Shown: positions 8,155 to 16,854 of the stretch, one piece after another
How positions within the stretch are numbered: the stretch's first letter is position 1
How the letters are laid out: the number at the start of each line of letters is the position of its first letter
Source of the DNA: Deinococcus ruber
Lineage (GTDB): Bacteria > Deinococcota > Deinococci > Deinococcales > Deinococcaceae
NCBI RefSeq assembly: GCF_014648095.1
Contig: NZ_BMQL01000019.1
Span: 1 to 64,000 of the forward strand
Length of the DNA stretch: 64,000 bases
Direction of reading: 5' to 3'
Translations under genes and position numbers: made by a program
Notes under the pieces: model-generated
Database searches by the model: none
What the model was told of the DNA's origin: nothing
Seen by the model: the letters and a program-made list of their open reading frames with translations, nothing else

Positions 8155-10458
8155 GTGACGTCGGCCCTCCGACGCCTCCTGCTGTTCCCGGCGCTTCTGC
8201 TGGCGGCCTGCAGCCCGGCCAGTCCAGTATTGACCGACCCGCCCTCAGCAACGACCCCGACTCCCTCTCCCTCCTTGGGGGTCTTCGAGATGACCCTCAG
8301 CGGGAACGGCACCCAGGCCCTTACGGCCACGGTTCACCCGGTCGGCTTCACCCCCCAGGGCCTGACCAGTCAATCCCAGGTCGCGCTCACGCCGCTGACC
8401 CGTGGTGAGTTCGATTTCGCTGGACAGCGTTACCTGCAGGCGACTTTCACGGTCGAGAACCGGAGCACCACCGACCTGACGCATCTGACCTTCCTGGCGG
8501 TCTCCACCCCCCAGACCCTCAGCGGCACGCCCATCGCCAGCTTCCGCCGCTTCGACGGCTCACCGGCCGATCCAGCGATCGCCTCGCAGCTGCGCCCGAC
8601 CCAGCCGCTGAACCTGGTGTCGGCCCAGCCGCAGGTGATTCAGGAGGACGCCGACTTCCAAGCGTACGCCGAGACTGACGTCAGCCCGGCGGCGTTTGCA
8701 CGCCCAGCGGGCGTGCTGGACGTCTTTCCCTACGGCTTCGTGGCCCACGTGCCCGGCAGCGGCTCACGGACCATCCCGGCAGGCGGCAGTGGCCAGGTCA
8801 CCGTCGCGCTGAAGATCCCGCTGCAGGCGAGCACGGCGGCCAATCCCTTCACGCTGTCGCTGATGGTGGAAGCGGTCACCGACAGCACTCCTGCTATCAC
8901 CCGCAGTCCCGAGGAGTTTGGTACGGGCGGTCTCGCCCGCGTGCAGGCCCGCGTCGCCGCGCTGCAGGCACTGTTCCCAACTACGCCGGTGGTGCTGCGA
9001 ACGCTGGGCTGTCCGGTTCCGGGCGTGTCCCTGTCCCCGCTCCGCACAGCCGGCCCCGCAGGCGCCCCCACTGTGACGATCGGCCCGCCCTTTTCCCTTG
9101 TGGCGCTGCGTCCGCAGCCGTTCCTCAGCGCGGCGGAGCAGCTCTCCACAGCACCGAGCTTCACCGCCTCCTTTGATACCCGGGTGCAGGGCCTGTCGCA
9201 GGACTTCACCGTGCAGGGCTCGCAGTCGGGGCGGTTCACTCTTGAGGGCGGCGCTGGCACCGCCACGCTGACCCGCCGCGCTGCCCACCCGCTGCATGCG
9301 GGGGAGGAGGTGCAGGTGGCACTGAACCGGACGCTGCAGTCGACGGACGGGGCGGCCTTCTGCGCGCCCTTCAGCGCCCGTTACCGGGTGGCGACGCAGC
9401 CGGAAGGAGCACCTGGGGCCGTCCTGAGTGGTCAGCCCGCGGTGGGCTCGACACCAGAATCTGTGGTGGTAGGGGACCTGAACGGCGACGGCCGGCTCGA
9501 CAGCGTAGCGGGGAATATCCGCGACAATACCGTGTCGGTGTTGTTGGGCAATGGCGACGGCACCTTCCAGCCGAAGCGGGACGTCGCGGTGGGGCTGCGG
9601 CCTCAGGGCGTGACGCTGGAGGACGTGAATGCCGACGGCCACCTCGACCTGCTCACGGCGAACATGGATGACAGTACCGTCTCGGTGCTGCTGGGCAACG
9701 GCGACGGGACTTTCCAGGCACGGCAGGATCTTCCCACCGGCAGCGCTCCAGTGGGGGTGGTCACGGCGGACATCAACGGCGACGGCCACCAGGACGTTCT
9801 GACGGCAGACAGCAACACGTACGGAGAGAGTACCGACAGTACCGTGTCGCTGCTGCTGGGCAACGGCGACGGGACCTTTCAGCCGAGACAAGGCCTGGGA
9901 TTCCGTGAGCCCCCGAACGCCCTTGCGGTGGCGGACGTGAACAACGACGGCGTGCCCGACCTGCTGAGTGCTCTGGATACCAGCGTGGCAGTGCGGCTGG
10001 GCAATGGCGACAGCAGCTTCCGGACAGCTCCGGATGTTCCGGTGGGCAACATCCCGAACTCGATCGCGACCGGAGATCTCAACGGAGACACGCACCTCGA
10101 TCTTGTGGTCGTCAACTTCTCGGATAAAACGCTGTCCGTGCTGCTAGGCAACGGGGACGGCACGTTCCAGCCGCAGACAGTCATCACGCCCAGCAGCAGC
10201 TATCTCAAAGCGGTGGCGATGGGGGACGTCAATGGCGACGGTCATCTGGATCTGGTGACGGCGAATCTGGTCAGCAGCGACGTTTCGGTGCTGCTGGGGA
10301 ACGGCGACGGCACGCTGCAGTCCCCGCAGGTCATGGATGCAGGTGAGCGGACGTACCCAGCTGCCGTGGCGCTGGGTGACCTGAACGGGGACGGGCGACT
10401 GGACGTACTGACGGCAGACAGCATCGCCAGGAGCCTGTCGGTGTTCCTGAAGAACTGA
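8155..10458 (+). CDS. FG-GAP (VCBS) repeat lipoprotein
   Basis: A 767-residue surface protein. Residues 1-19 form a lipoprotein signal with lipobox LLAAC, followed by a proline/threonine linker. Residues about 45-250 form a conserved N-terminal beta domain shared with the lipoprotein at 41353. The C-terminal half (about residue 425 on) has seven FG-GAP/VCBS blade repeats, each with a calcium loop such as GDLNGDGRLD and the strand VSVLLGNGDGTF, which should fold as a beta-propeller. Start is GTG with AGGGCAGG upstream. Role unknown; such propellers often bind ligands or partner proteins outside the cell. Confidence 0.85.
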   Translation: MTSALRRLLLFPALLLAACSPASPVLTDPPSATTPTPSPSLGVFEMTLSGNGTQALTATVHPVGFTPQGLTSQSQVALTPLTRGEFDFAGQRYLQATFTVENRSTTDLTHLTFLAVSTPQTLSGTPIASFRRFDGSPADPAIASQLRPTQPLNLVSAQPQVIQEDADFQAYAETDVSPAAFARPAGVLDVFPYGFVAHVPGSGSRTIPAGGSGQVTVALKIPLQASTAANPFTLSLMVEAVTDSTPAITRSPEEFGTGGLARVQARVAALQALFPTTPVVLRTLGCPVPGVSLSPLRTAGPAGAPTVTIGPPFSLVALRPQPFLSAAEQLSTAPSFTASFDTRVQGLSQDFTVQGSQSGRFTLEGGAGTATLTRRAAHPLHAGEEVQVALNRTLQSTDGAAFCAPFSARYRVATQPEGAPGAVLSGQPAVGSTPESVVVGDLNGDGRLDSVAGNIRDNTVSVLLGNGDGTFQPKRDVAVGLRPQGVTLEDVNADGHLDLLTANMDDSTVSVLLGNGDGTFQARQDLPTGSAPVGVVTADINGDGHQDVLTADSNTYGESTDSTVSLLLGNGDGTFQPRQGLGFREPPNALAVADVNNDGVPDLLSALDTSVAVRLGNGDSSFRTAPDVPVGNIPNSIATGDLNGDTHLDLVVVNFSDKTLSVLLGNGDGTFQPQTVITPSSSYLKAVAMGDVNGDGHLDLVTANLVSSDVSVLLGNGDGTLQSPQVMDAGERTYPAAVALGDLNGDGRLDVLTADSIARSLSVFLKN

Positions 10459-10732
10459 CGCTGGACGCTCTGACCGGGGTGTTGGGACACAGGGAAGAAG
10501 GACGATGTTGCCCTGGTGGGCGCGGCTGGCCTGCGGCCCCACGGCCCGTCTGCACCGCCCACAGATGCGACTTCGACGTCGTCGGGCCGCTGGTACGCTG
10601 TGTGCATGCCAAACGGAACCGCCTCGTGAACGTCGATCACCGCGCTGAAGGTCGCGGCCAGCGCCTTCATCTTCGGACCACCCTGCAGCGGTCCATCGGC
10701 AACTCGGCCCATCGGCCGAACAAGGCGCACTG

Positions 10733-11854
10733 TTGACACCGACACGGACGCGGCCCGTCCTGTCGAAGCAGCAGGTGCTGGTCAACCGGCTGATCACGGT
10801 TGCCATGCTGGGGCTCCTGGCGACCCAGCTGAGGAACGTTCCGGTAGTCGACGGGTGGATCGCCGCGCTCACCGGAACGCAGAGCTTCAGAAGCCACACC
10901 GTCTTCCAGCGCTTCGAGCAGCTCAAGACGGCGCGTCCGTCACCAGACGGGCGGCACCTCGCGGCAGGGGGCAACACCGCACACGGGAGCAGCTTCACCG
11001 GCACCGTCATCCTGTGGAACACCGTCACGGGCCAGCGGGAGTGGACCACCGTGCTGCCGACAGAGGACTTCAGCACCACCGAACATCTGACGTGGTCACC
11101 GGACGGGCAGACGATTCTGGCGGCATCCGGCAACATCCTGCATATCCTGAGCGTTCAGACCGGCAAGGAGGTGCGGGCGATCACGGGCGTCACGTCATAC
11201 GTCTGTGGGCTACGGACCCTGCCACAGGGGCTCCTGATGACCGAAGGAACGCACGGTGGTCCAGCCTTCCTGACGCTCCGGGCCTGGCCGGATCTGCAGC
11301 TGGTGTGGCGCGTCCCGATGCACTGCGTGGGGTCCAATCACGGCGGCGACGTGGACCCTCGCGGACGGCTGATGGCCTTCTCTTCCGAAGACACGCCCGA
11401 AAGCATGGGGGTGGCGCTGGTGGATCTGACGCGCCGCACGGTCCTGCCGTACCGGTTAGAACGCACGGACGGCGTTGGTACAGCGTATGCCAATGCGGCC
11501 ATGTCGTTCGCGGTGAACCCAGATGGCGTGGAGGTCGCGGCGGGCTATCCAGACGGAACGATCATCGTCTGGAACGCAAGAACTCGGAAGGAACTGTGGC
11601 GGACACGTCCATATCGTGACCTGGTCTTCCAGCTCTCGTGGAATCCGGACGGCACCACGCTCGCCTCCTCCGCCTTCGGGCGGTGCAGTTGGTGGCGGAG
11701 TAAGTGCGTGGCGCTCTCCAAGAAAACCGGTGCGGGGGTGCAGTCGCAGATCATTCATTCAGGCGACCTCGTGACGGATCTTTACTGGAATGACGCGGGG
11801 ACGCTGCTGATGACGACCGGGACCCACGCGTTCACCGCGCACGTGTCAAAGTGA
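10733..11854 (+). CDS. WD40-like beta-propeller protein, membrane anchored
   Basis: A 373-residue protein. Residues 17-31 form an N-terminal hydrophobic segment (RLITVAMLGLLATQL), likely an uncleaved anchor or signal. The rest has WD40-type blades: PSPDGRHLAAGG with GTVILWNTVTGQ, LTWSPDGQTILAAS, VNPDGVEVAAGY with GTIIVWNARTRKELW, and LSWNPDGTTLASS. The start is TTG at 10733, the best available. No enzymatic domain is visible. It neighbours another propeller gene at 12662 and may share its unknown role. Confidence 0.65.
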   Translation: MTPTRTRPVLSKQQVLVNRLITVAMLGLLATQLRNVPVVDGWIAALTGTQSFRSHTVFQRFEQLKTARPSPDGRHLAAGGNTAHGSSFTGTVILWNTVTGQREWTTVLPTEDFSTTEHLTWSPDGQTILAASGNILHILSVQTGKEVRAITGVTSYVCGLRTLPQGLLMTEGTHGGPAFLTLRAWPDLQLVWRVPMHCVGSNHGGDVDPRGRLMAFSSEDTPESMGVALVDLTRRTVLPYRLERTDGVGTAYANAAMSFAVNPDGVEVAAGYPDGTIIVWNARTRKELWRTRPYRDLVFQLSWNPDGTTLASSAFGRCSWWRSKCVALSKKTGAGVQSQIIHSGDLVTDLYWNDAGTLLMTTGTHAFTAHVSK

Positions 11855-12661
11855 AGTGAATGTGTCGTTTAAGCGCTCGATGTATCGGTTCAACCCGGGG
11901 ACTTTCGTGGACCTCGGGGCGCCGGGACGGACGTTCTGGGACAGCGAACCTTGGGGGCAATCTTGGTAACCGACAGCTCTCACGTGAATGTCTGGCGCCC
12001 CGGGCAACCGGTCCTTCCACGACATGATCTCTGCATGTTGACACCTGTCTGGAGAGTATCGCTACGACCGCTTTCTGCTCTGGCTTCCCAGCCTCCTGAG
12101 CCAGCGTGCGCGGCGGCCTTGGCACGGCGACACGGCCAGTTCAAAGAGCACAGTTAAGTGATCTGGAGCACCGCCTCGAATTCCTAGCCAGTCCACCACA
12201 GTTCGCTGTCCTGGTACGTCACCAGCAGCAACTGCTGCCTCTGAGCTTCCCGGGTATCCCACGCTTCATCGGGCCACCCCCAACACCACCCACCCAGCTG
12301 GGCGACCGGTCGGTCACTGATCCACTCTGTGAGGTTGGCTAGGGCGTCGAGGTCGAGCAGCAGGACGCGCTGGCCCGCCTGCGCCAATGCCTACCCGATG
12401 TCACGGGTGAGGGAAGACTTCCCGCTACCGCCCGCGTGGTTGAAGAGCGTGAGGGTGACCATGGATGCCGAGAGCGTACCTGCCCACCTGCAGACGCCTC
12501 CTCAGGAAACGCTCTCGTCCGAGATCAACGTTGCATAGTGGGATCCTATGAGTCCGCGACGCTCCATTTCGCCGTGACTGCTCACCGCATGAGCCGACCG
12601 CCCGGTGCTGACCAGTCACGTTTCATGTACACAGCAGTTCTCTTTCAAGGAGGAGTCAACG
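11855..12661. other. Region of decayed sequence between propeller genes
   Basis: There is no intact gene in about 800 bases. Near 11951 a plus-strand frame reads LVTDSSHVNVWRPG, resembling the end of a WD40 blade, and may be a frameshifted remnant. A broken parA start occupies 12184-12462. The last 200 bases lead into the strong AAGGAGGAG ribosome binding site of the next gene. Confidence 0.45.
12184..12462 (-). pseudogene. Broken parA copy (first third only)
   Basis: The minus strand from 12462 reads [18 protein letters not shown], as in parA, then hits an in-frame TAG at 12391-12393 and continues [20 protein letters not shown]. The intact parA reads [20 protein letters not shown] at the same place. 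Homology stops near 12320, after Walker A', and the frame ends at 12184. Walker B and the rest are missing. It has the same orientation as parA, so the 8155-11854 genes lie between full and partial copies. Confidence 0.8.
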
Positions 12662-14857
12662 ATGGAACGACGAGACGCTCTGTACTTCCAGACAGTATTG
12701 CTGAATCGCCACGCCTGGCGTCTCAAGCCTGGTGTGGTGTGTGGCCTGATTCTTCTGGGGTCCCTGTGTACCGGCGTAGGTGGTGCGCGTGCACCGCTGG
12801 GCAGCAGGCCTTCTCTGGTATGGCAGCAGCGCTTTGACGGCGGTTTCAATGGTACGTTTCTCCGCAGTAGTGATGGCCGCGTCGTCGTCTCGGATTCACG
12901 GGACGGTTCTCTGTGGATCTGGAGGGATGGCGGGGCAGGCCGACAGATTCGGCAGCCGGCCACCTCAAACGCGCCTACATGGCCGGACACCATCAGCGAC
13001 GACGACAAGTATGTCGTGATGCGGTCTCCGTCTGTACAGATCATCGACCTTGCCGACGGCACCACAGTGGCTGAAGAACGGAAAGATTTTCCTGGAGAAG
13101 CTGGCAATATTATTGGTCTTCAAAACAATATCTTTTACTATAGTGACTATGATGGTAAGATGATGTACGTCTATAATATTAAATCCAGGCAAATGCTGTT
13201 TAAGACCAATGTAGCTCCTGAGTTGAAGTCGATAAGCACAGGACAGATAGGTAGCTCAGGATGTATTAAAAAAGATGGAACGGTCATTTACGACAAAAAT
13301 GATGTTATCCATGTTGTATCTTCTAAAACATGGAGTGAAATTGCAACTATAGATGTTAAACTGATGACATCCAACAGACAGTCGGCATACGCATACAGTT
13401 GTGAATTTGGCGACAACCTTATCTTCCTAAAAATACGTCTTAACATTCAGGACAGTCAAGGGTTCAACACTGTTTTCGTCAAAGAGTTACTCTATGATTA
13501 CAAAAAACAACAGCTAGCACCTTCAAAGTACGACAATTACCTACACCCGGCCAAGCAATTTCAAACAATACATCTCTTTCAAGGCTTCGAGCTCGTCACC
13601 TCCTCAGACGTGCTTAAAAATTGCGGCACCAGCGACGAAAATAACGAATCTTACTTCGACGACAGCTCGGCAACTGTTGATTTGATCAGACAAAAAGACG
13701 GCAAAAAGATCTTAACGACTTGTTATTCTAGGAGAACCGAGTACGATCTGCACTCCATGCTCCCCGATGCGCTGTGGTACTCCAATGGTCGCCTTGAAGA
13801 AGGTAACTATGACGGATATACAGATGCTCTAACATCTAAAATTGTCAAGCGATACGGCGCAACGCCGCTAAATATCCTGAAAACCTCCTGCTCAGGGCTC
13901 GGTGTTCTTACACTGGACTACGGAACTCTGCAATTGTATGACATCAAAAGTGGGAAAATAATGTCCCAAATTTACAAAAATGAAGATCATACTGTAGAAA
14001 CAGGCAATGGAGAGACAGTCTCCTGGAGTCTTCGCGGTTCGACCGCCGTCGCGGCAGCGAAGTCGCAGTTGACAGTTTTCAAATTGCCCCCCCAACTCAC
14101 TCAGACAACTTGTCAGGGACCTTCTGAAGCACTTCAAGGAGATGCTCGGGCACCCTTTCTCGAACTACAGCGTCAAGCGGTCCTTCAGGTGCAGGCCGAT
14201 CACTTCAAATCTCAACTGGTCCGCTCTGTTGCGCTGAATGGTGATGGAAAAAAGGTCGCCCTCGGCTACAAGGGCGGGGACGTACAGATCCTCGACGTAC
14301 AGACCGGAAAAGTTCTGCGCGAATGGCGTGACCAGGCTGCTGCAGTGCTCGATGTGGCCTGGTCGCCTTCGGAGCAGGCACTGGCGTATTCGAACGAAGC
14401 AGGACAGGTCTGGATGCATGACCTTCAGACGAACGCTGCAATCGGCAGTGGACAACTGGCTCCTGCGCGCCGTTCAGACTTGGACGCGGAACATCAACCG
14501 CTGTGGATTCGTGAGATTCAGTGGAATCCCGCTGGAACCCACCTTGCCATCGCTGGAAGCTGGGGCGAACTGTATGACTGGCAACCTCACAAATCACCGA
14601 TCCGTCTTCTGGCGACGCATTCGGTTGAGAAGGGCTTTACGGCCCTGCAATGGTCCGACGATGGAACGCGTGTCATTGCAGGGCAACGCGACGGTGGTGT
14701 CACGATGGTCGATTTGAAAAGCCACACAGTCGTTCAGTCCTGGTCGACCGGGCAGGGCACCGTCCTCTCGCTGACGGTTCAGGGCGATACCATAACGACC
14801 CTCGGCCAGGACAAGACACTTTCCCAGTGGCGTATCGAACAACAGAGGACACCATAG
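12662..14857 (+). CDS. Exported WD40-like propeller protein with AT-rich core
   Basis: A 731-residue protein. The ATG follows AAGGAGGAG and begins an N-terminal region with a hydrophobic segment at residues 25-38 (VVCGLILLGSLCTG), likely a signal peptide or anchor. The C-terminal third has clear WD40 blades: NGDGKKVALGYKGGDVQILDVQTGKVLREW, VAWSPSEQALAYSN with GQVWMHDLQT, IQWNPAGTHLAI and LQWSDDGTRVIAG. The middle (about 13090-14030) is strikingly AT-rich and rich in Lys, Asn, Tyr and Ile, unlike both ends, which suggests a transferred segment or divergent blades. Function unknown. Confidence 0.72.
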   Translation: MERRDALYFQTVLLNRHAWRLKPGVVCGLILLGSLCTGVGGARAPLGSRPSLVWQQRFDGGFNGTFLRSSDGRVVVSDSRDGSLWIWRDGGAGRQIRQPATSNAPTWPDTISDDDKYVVMRSPSVQIIDLADGTTVAEERKDFPGEAGNIIGLQNNIFYYSDYDGKMMYVYNIKSRQMLFKTNVAPELKSISTGQIGSSGCIKKDGTVIYDKNDVIHVVSSKTWSEIATIDVKLMTSNRQSAYAYSCEFGDNLIFLKIRLNIQDSQGFNTVFVKELLYDYKKQQLAPSKYDNYLHPAKQFQTIHLFQGFELVTSSDVLKNCGTSDENNESYFDDSSATVDLIRQKDGKKILTTCYSRRTEYDLHSMLPDALWYSNGRLEEGNYDGYTDALTSKIVKRYGATPLNILKTSCSGLGVLTLDYGTLQLYDIKSGKIMSQIYKNEDHTVETGNGETVSWSLRGSTAVAAAKSQLTVFKLPPQLTQTTCQGPSEALQGDARAPFLELQRQAVLQVQADHFKSQLVRSVALNGDGKKVALGYKGGDVQILDVQTGKVLREWRDQAAAVLDVAWSPSEQALAYSNEAGQVWMHDLQTNAAIGSGQLAPARRSDLDAEHQPLWIREIQWNPAGTHLAIAGSWGELYDWQPHKSPIRLLATHSVEKGFTALQWSDDGTRVIAGQRDGGVTMVDLKSHTVVQSWSTGQGTVLSLTVQGDTITTLGQDKTLSQWRIEQQRTP

Positions 14858-15198
14858 AGCCACACGATCCATACAACGGCGACAGCTCAGCACCAAGGTG
14901 CCGTGTGGTGAATCGTCGCGTCAGGATGTGTGCTCCACACTTCTGCCTCGTCTCGGTACGCCCACACTGTGGTGTGCACGGCGTCTCCCGGCTGGGTGAT
15001 CGAGAGGATACGCGGTTGTCAGCGTCTTCAATTCTGGATCTTCCTTGGCCAGGTGGTGGTGCTCCGCCGTCAACCCCTGGTGTTGGGCAGCAACCATCTG
15101 ACAGGAACGATAGGCCGAGGATTCGATCTTTATCATCCCCCACTCCCCAAGGTCCGCTGCTGAGCGTTCACGTCCCAACAGGTATAAATGGAGTGCAG
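14858..15198. other. Gene-free stretch
   Basis: I see no gene, repeat or strong hairpin in these 341 bases. Open frames here lack ribosome binding sites and family-like composition. Confidence 0.45.
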
Positions 15199-15804
15199 AT
15201 GACGACACTGAAGTGGGCGATGAACTGTTTACTGGCGAGTCTCGTGTGTGCGTTCACCCCTGCCTTGGCGAGTTCGACCATGACGTCGGCACAGATCGGC
15301 ATGGCTGGAGGGAAAGTCTCACTGGGCTCGTCTCGCGTCACGATCCTCCCGGGCACCTTTCCAGCGGCCACCACGGTGATGTTCTCGCAGTTGCAGAAGC
15401 CCCCCGTGCCGATTCCACCGAGCTACACCGTGCTAGGCGTGTTTCGTCTCACGACCTCTCGTCCCCTGCATTATGCGGGCGCCGTCGTTCATCTGGCTGG
15501 CTTTCCACGTCCGACCACGGCCGATGACGTCACCGAAGTGTATGTGCTGGAGAACAACGACTGGGTCATTGGGCAGATGGGTGGGACGAACAACACCTTT
15601 GAGCTGCCCGAGGCCGATGTCTTTCCAGACGCGGGGCAGCCGGACGTGGCACCTATTCGGACGTATGTCATTACCCGAACGTCCCTTCAGAGCCTGAAGC
15701 GCCGTCTGGCGGCCAGTGGTGGCTCTTATAACGGTGTGTACGGAGAGTGCCCTGAGGGAACCGCTGAGTATTTTGGGACGTGTCGGATCATCGCTTCGCC
15801 GTAA
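15199..15804 (+). CDS. Small exported protein of unknown function
   Basis: A 201-residue protein with signal peptide MNCLLASLVCAFTPALA after a short MTTLKWA leader, cleaved near ALA-S. The mature part is beta-rich: GGKVSLGSSRVTILPGTFPAATTVMFSQL resembles the ZU5-like or PKD-type 'index of positive statements' domain often seen in secreted proteins. The C terminus has two cysteines (YGECPEGTAEYFGTC) that could form a disulfide. ATG at 15199 has GGAG 6 bases upstream. Function unknown. Confidence 0.65.
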   Translation: MTTLKWAMNCLLASLVCAFTPALASSTMTSAQIGMAGGKVSLGSSRVTILPGTFPAATTVMFSQLQKPPVPIPPSYTVLGVFRLTTSRPLHYAGAVVHLAGFPRPTTADDVTEVYVLENNDWVIGQMGGTNNTFELPEADVFPDAGQPDVAPIRTYVITRTSLQSLKRRLAASGGSYNGVYGECPEGTAEYFGTCRIIASP

Positions 15805-15813
15805 GAAGGGGAG

Positions 15814-15860
15814 CGGTGATTCCTCAGCACGAAGACCTACCTCGTGCTGAGGAATCACCG
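15814..15860 (+). terminator. Strong hairpin terminator
   Basis: Perfect 19-bp arms (15814-15832 and 15842-15860, left arm starting CGGTGATTCCTCAGC) with a 9-base loop lie just after the stop of the exported protein. No long T tail is visible. Confidence 0.7.
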
Positions 15861-16288
15861 GAACTGTTCAATCCAGCACTGGTCGTGCTGCGCCGTCACC
15901 TGATCTTGGCCCTTGACGCGACTACAGGCATTCTTATCTTCTGCGATTGATGCGTCACTACACCATGGGACACCTTGGCGGCCTACACGCCTTGGCCGCG
16001 CGGGTCAGCTACAGGGTTCTCAACACTGACGAGAAGCAGGCGGTACGAGTGGCTGCGTCTGACACGTCACAGGAGGCGGTGATAGGTAGTGTGCCCAGAC
16101 TTTTTTAGGTGGACAGCAACAGTGATGCCATCCAGATGGGAGAAAGTGGGCGCTGGCTCGGGGTTCGGCTGGCTCGGTGTCGATCACAGCCCCTTGCCGG
16201 CCTTAGCCCCTGCGACATCGGCCTGCGTCATAGTTGCACCTTAAGAGGGTACCTGTGTATCTATACCATTGAACGATAGCCTCCCGAA
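15861..16288. other. Intergenic region with backbone remnant
   Basis: No intact gene. A decayed fragment of the coiled-coil protein family (16067-16231, minus) lies here. The rest shows nothing I recognise. Confidence 0.45.
16067..16231 (-). pseudogene. Decayed fragment of the coiled-coil gene at 19756
   Basis: On the minus strand the fragment reads PEPAPTFSHLDGITVAVHLK, matching EPAPTFPPLEGITIAVHLKK in the intact gene at 19756-20391, then ends early at TGA (16067-16069). A short in-frame beginning MTQADVAGAKAGKGL ends at TGA directly upstream, so the frame is broken. The whole N-terminal coiled coil and the C-terminal helix are missing. Same orientation as the intact copy; the acyl-AMP ligase and MerR genes lie between them. 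Confidence 0.6.
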
Positions 16289-16660
16289 ATGGAGACTCAA
16301 TTTCCGCTCCGACCTCAACTCAATGCCCTGCTCAACGCACAAGCCAACGGCCTACCGAGTGGAACGGAACTGCGCGGATACGAGACGCGCCAGCCTGACT
16401 TGGTGGTGCTGGTTGCCACACAACCGATGCTGAGGGCGGGGATGGAATGCAAAGCAGCTGTCACCATTTCGCGCGAGGCACTAGCGGCCAGAGGAGTGGC
16501 TGAGCCGACCGGCGAAGCTCTGAACATACTCCGCGATCTCGCCATGAACCGTGCGTTGCCGTTAGCCCAGATCGGAGAACCCGCGCCATTGGTGGCAGCA
16601 GTGACCGCAACTGGAACCGAACTGCACAGTCCTCCGGTTCGGTTTACGCCGCCCTATTGA
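16289..16660 (+). CDS. Hypothetical protein
   Basis: A 123-residue protein of even composition, beginning METQFPLRPQLNALLNAQ, with a C-terminal stretch LVAAVTATGTELHSPP. I recognise no family. There is no clear ribosome binding site before the ATG, so the gene is only moderately supported. It is convergent with the ligase locus on the other strand. Confidence 0.4.
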   Translation: METQFPLRPQLNALLNAQANGLPSGTELRGYETRQPDLVVLVATQPMLRAGMECKAAVTISREALAARGVAEPTGEALNILRDLAMNRALPLAQIGEPAPLVAAVTATGTELHSPPVRFTPPY

Positions 16661-16854
16661 GCGACCCGCCCTGAAAGCCACCCGCCACCCCAGAGGTTCG
16701 GGCCCCAGCTTTCAGCCCCATGAACGCGCTCCCAGAGGGCCTGGTATAGGTCGCACCCTTTTCTCTCGCGCTGCGTGACGCTGTTCGAGGCGGGCAGCAC
16801 CCCCTCGGCCCAAGCGTCAGCCTCAGTGATGCTGCCGAGCTGTTCGGCGCTCAT
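16654..16854 (-). CDS. Short coupled partner of the acyl-AMP ligase, probably truncated
   Basis: A 66-residue frame starting MSAEQLGSITEADAWAEGV, coupled to the ligase by an ATGA overlap. The second ligase locus (52828) begins the same way, MSARLLGSLTEADG, before a stop, so the first residues come from a true gene. The remainder here, with WERVHGAESWGPNLWGGGW, matches nothing I know. It may be an intact small protein or the leftover N terminus of a longer partner such as a carrier or condensing protein. Confidence 0.45.
   Translation of the reverse strand: MSAEQLGSITEADAWAEGVLPASNSVTQRERKGCDLYQALWERVHGAESWGPNLWGGGWLSGRVAQ

Noticed and set aside
9480..10458. Tandem repeats in the FG-GAP gene as possible CRISPR or DNA repeats
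   Set aside because: The period follows the protein repeat (about 60 codons) and the sequence encodes calcium-binding blades, so it is explained by the protein.
10470..10745. Minus-strand frame reading KALAATFSAVIDVHEAVPFG
   Set aside because: It looks protein-like but has no family match I can name, no coupled neighbour and no full-length context; could be a gene remnant.
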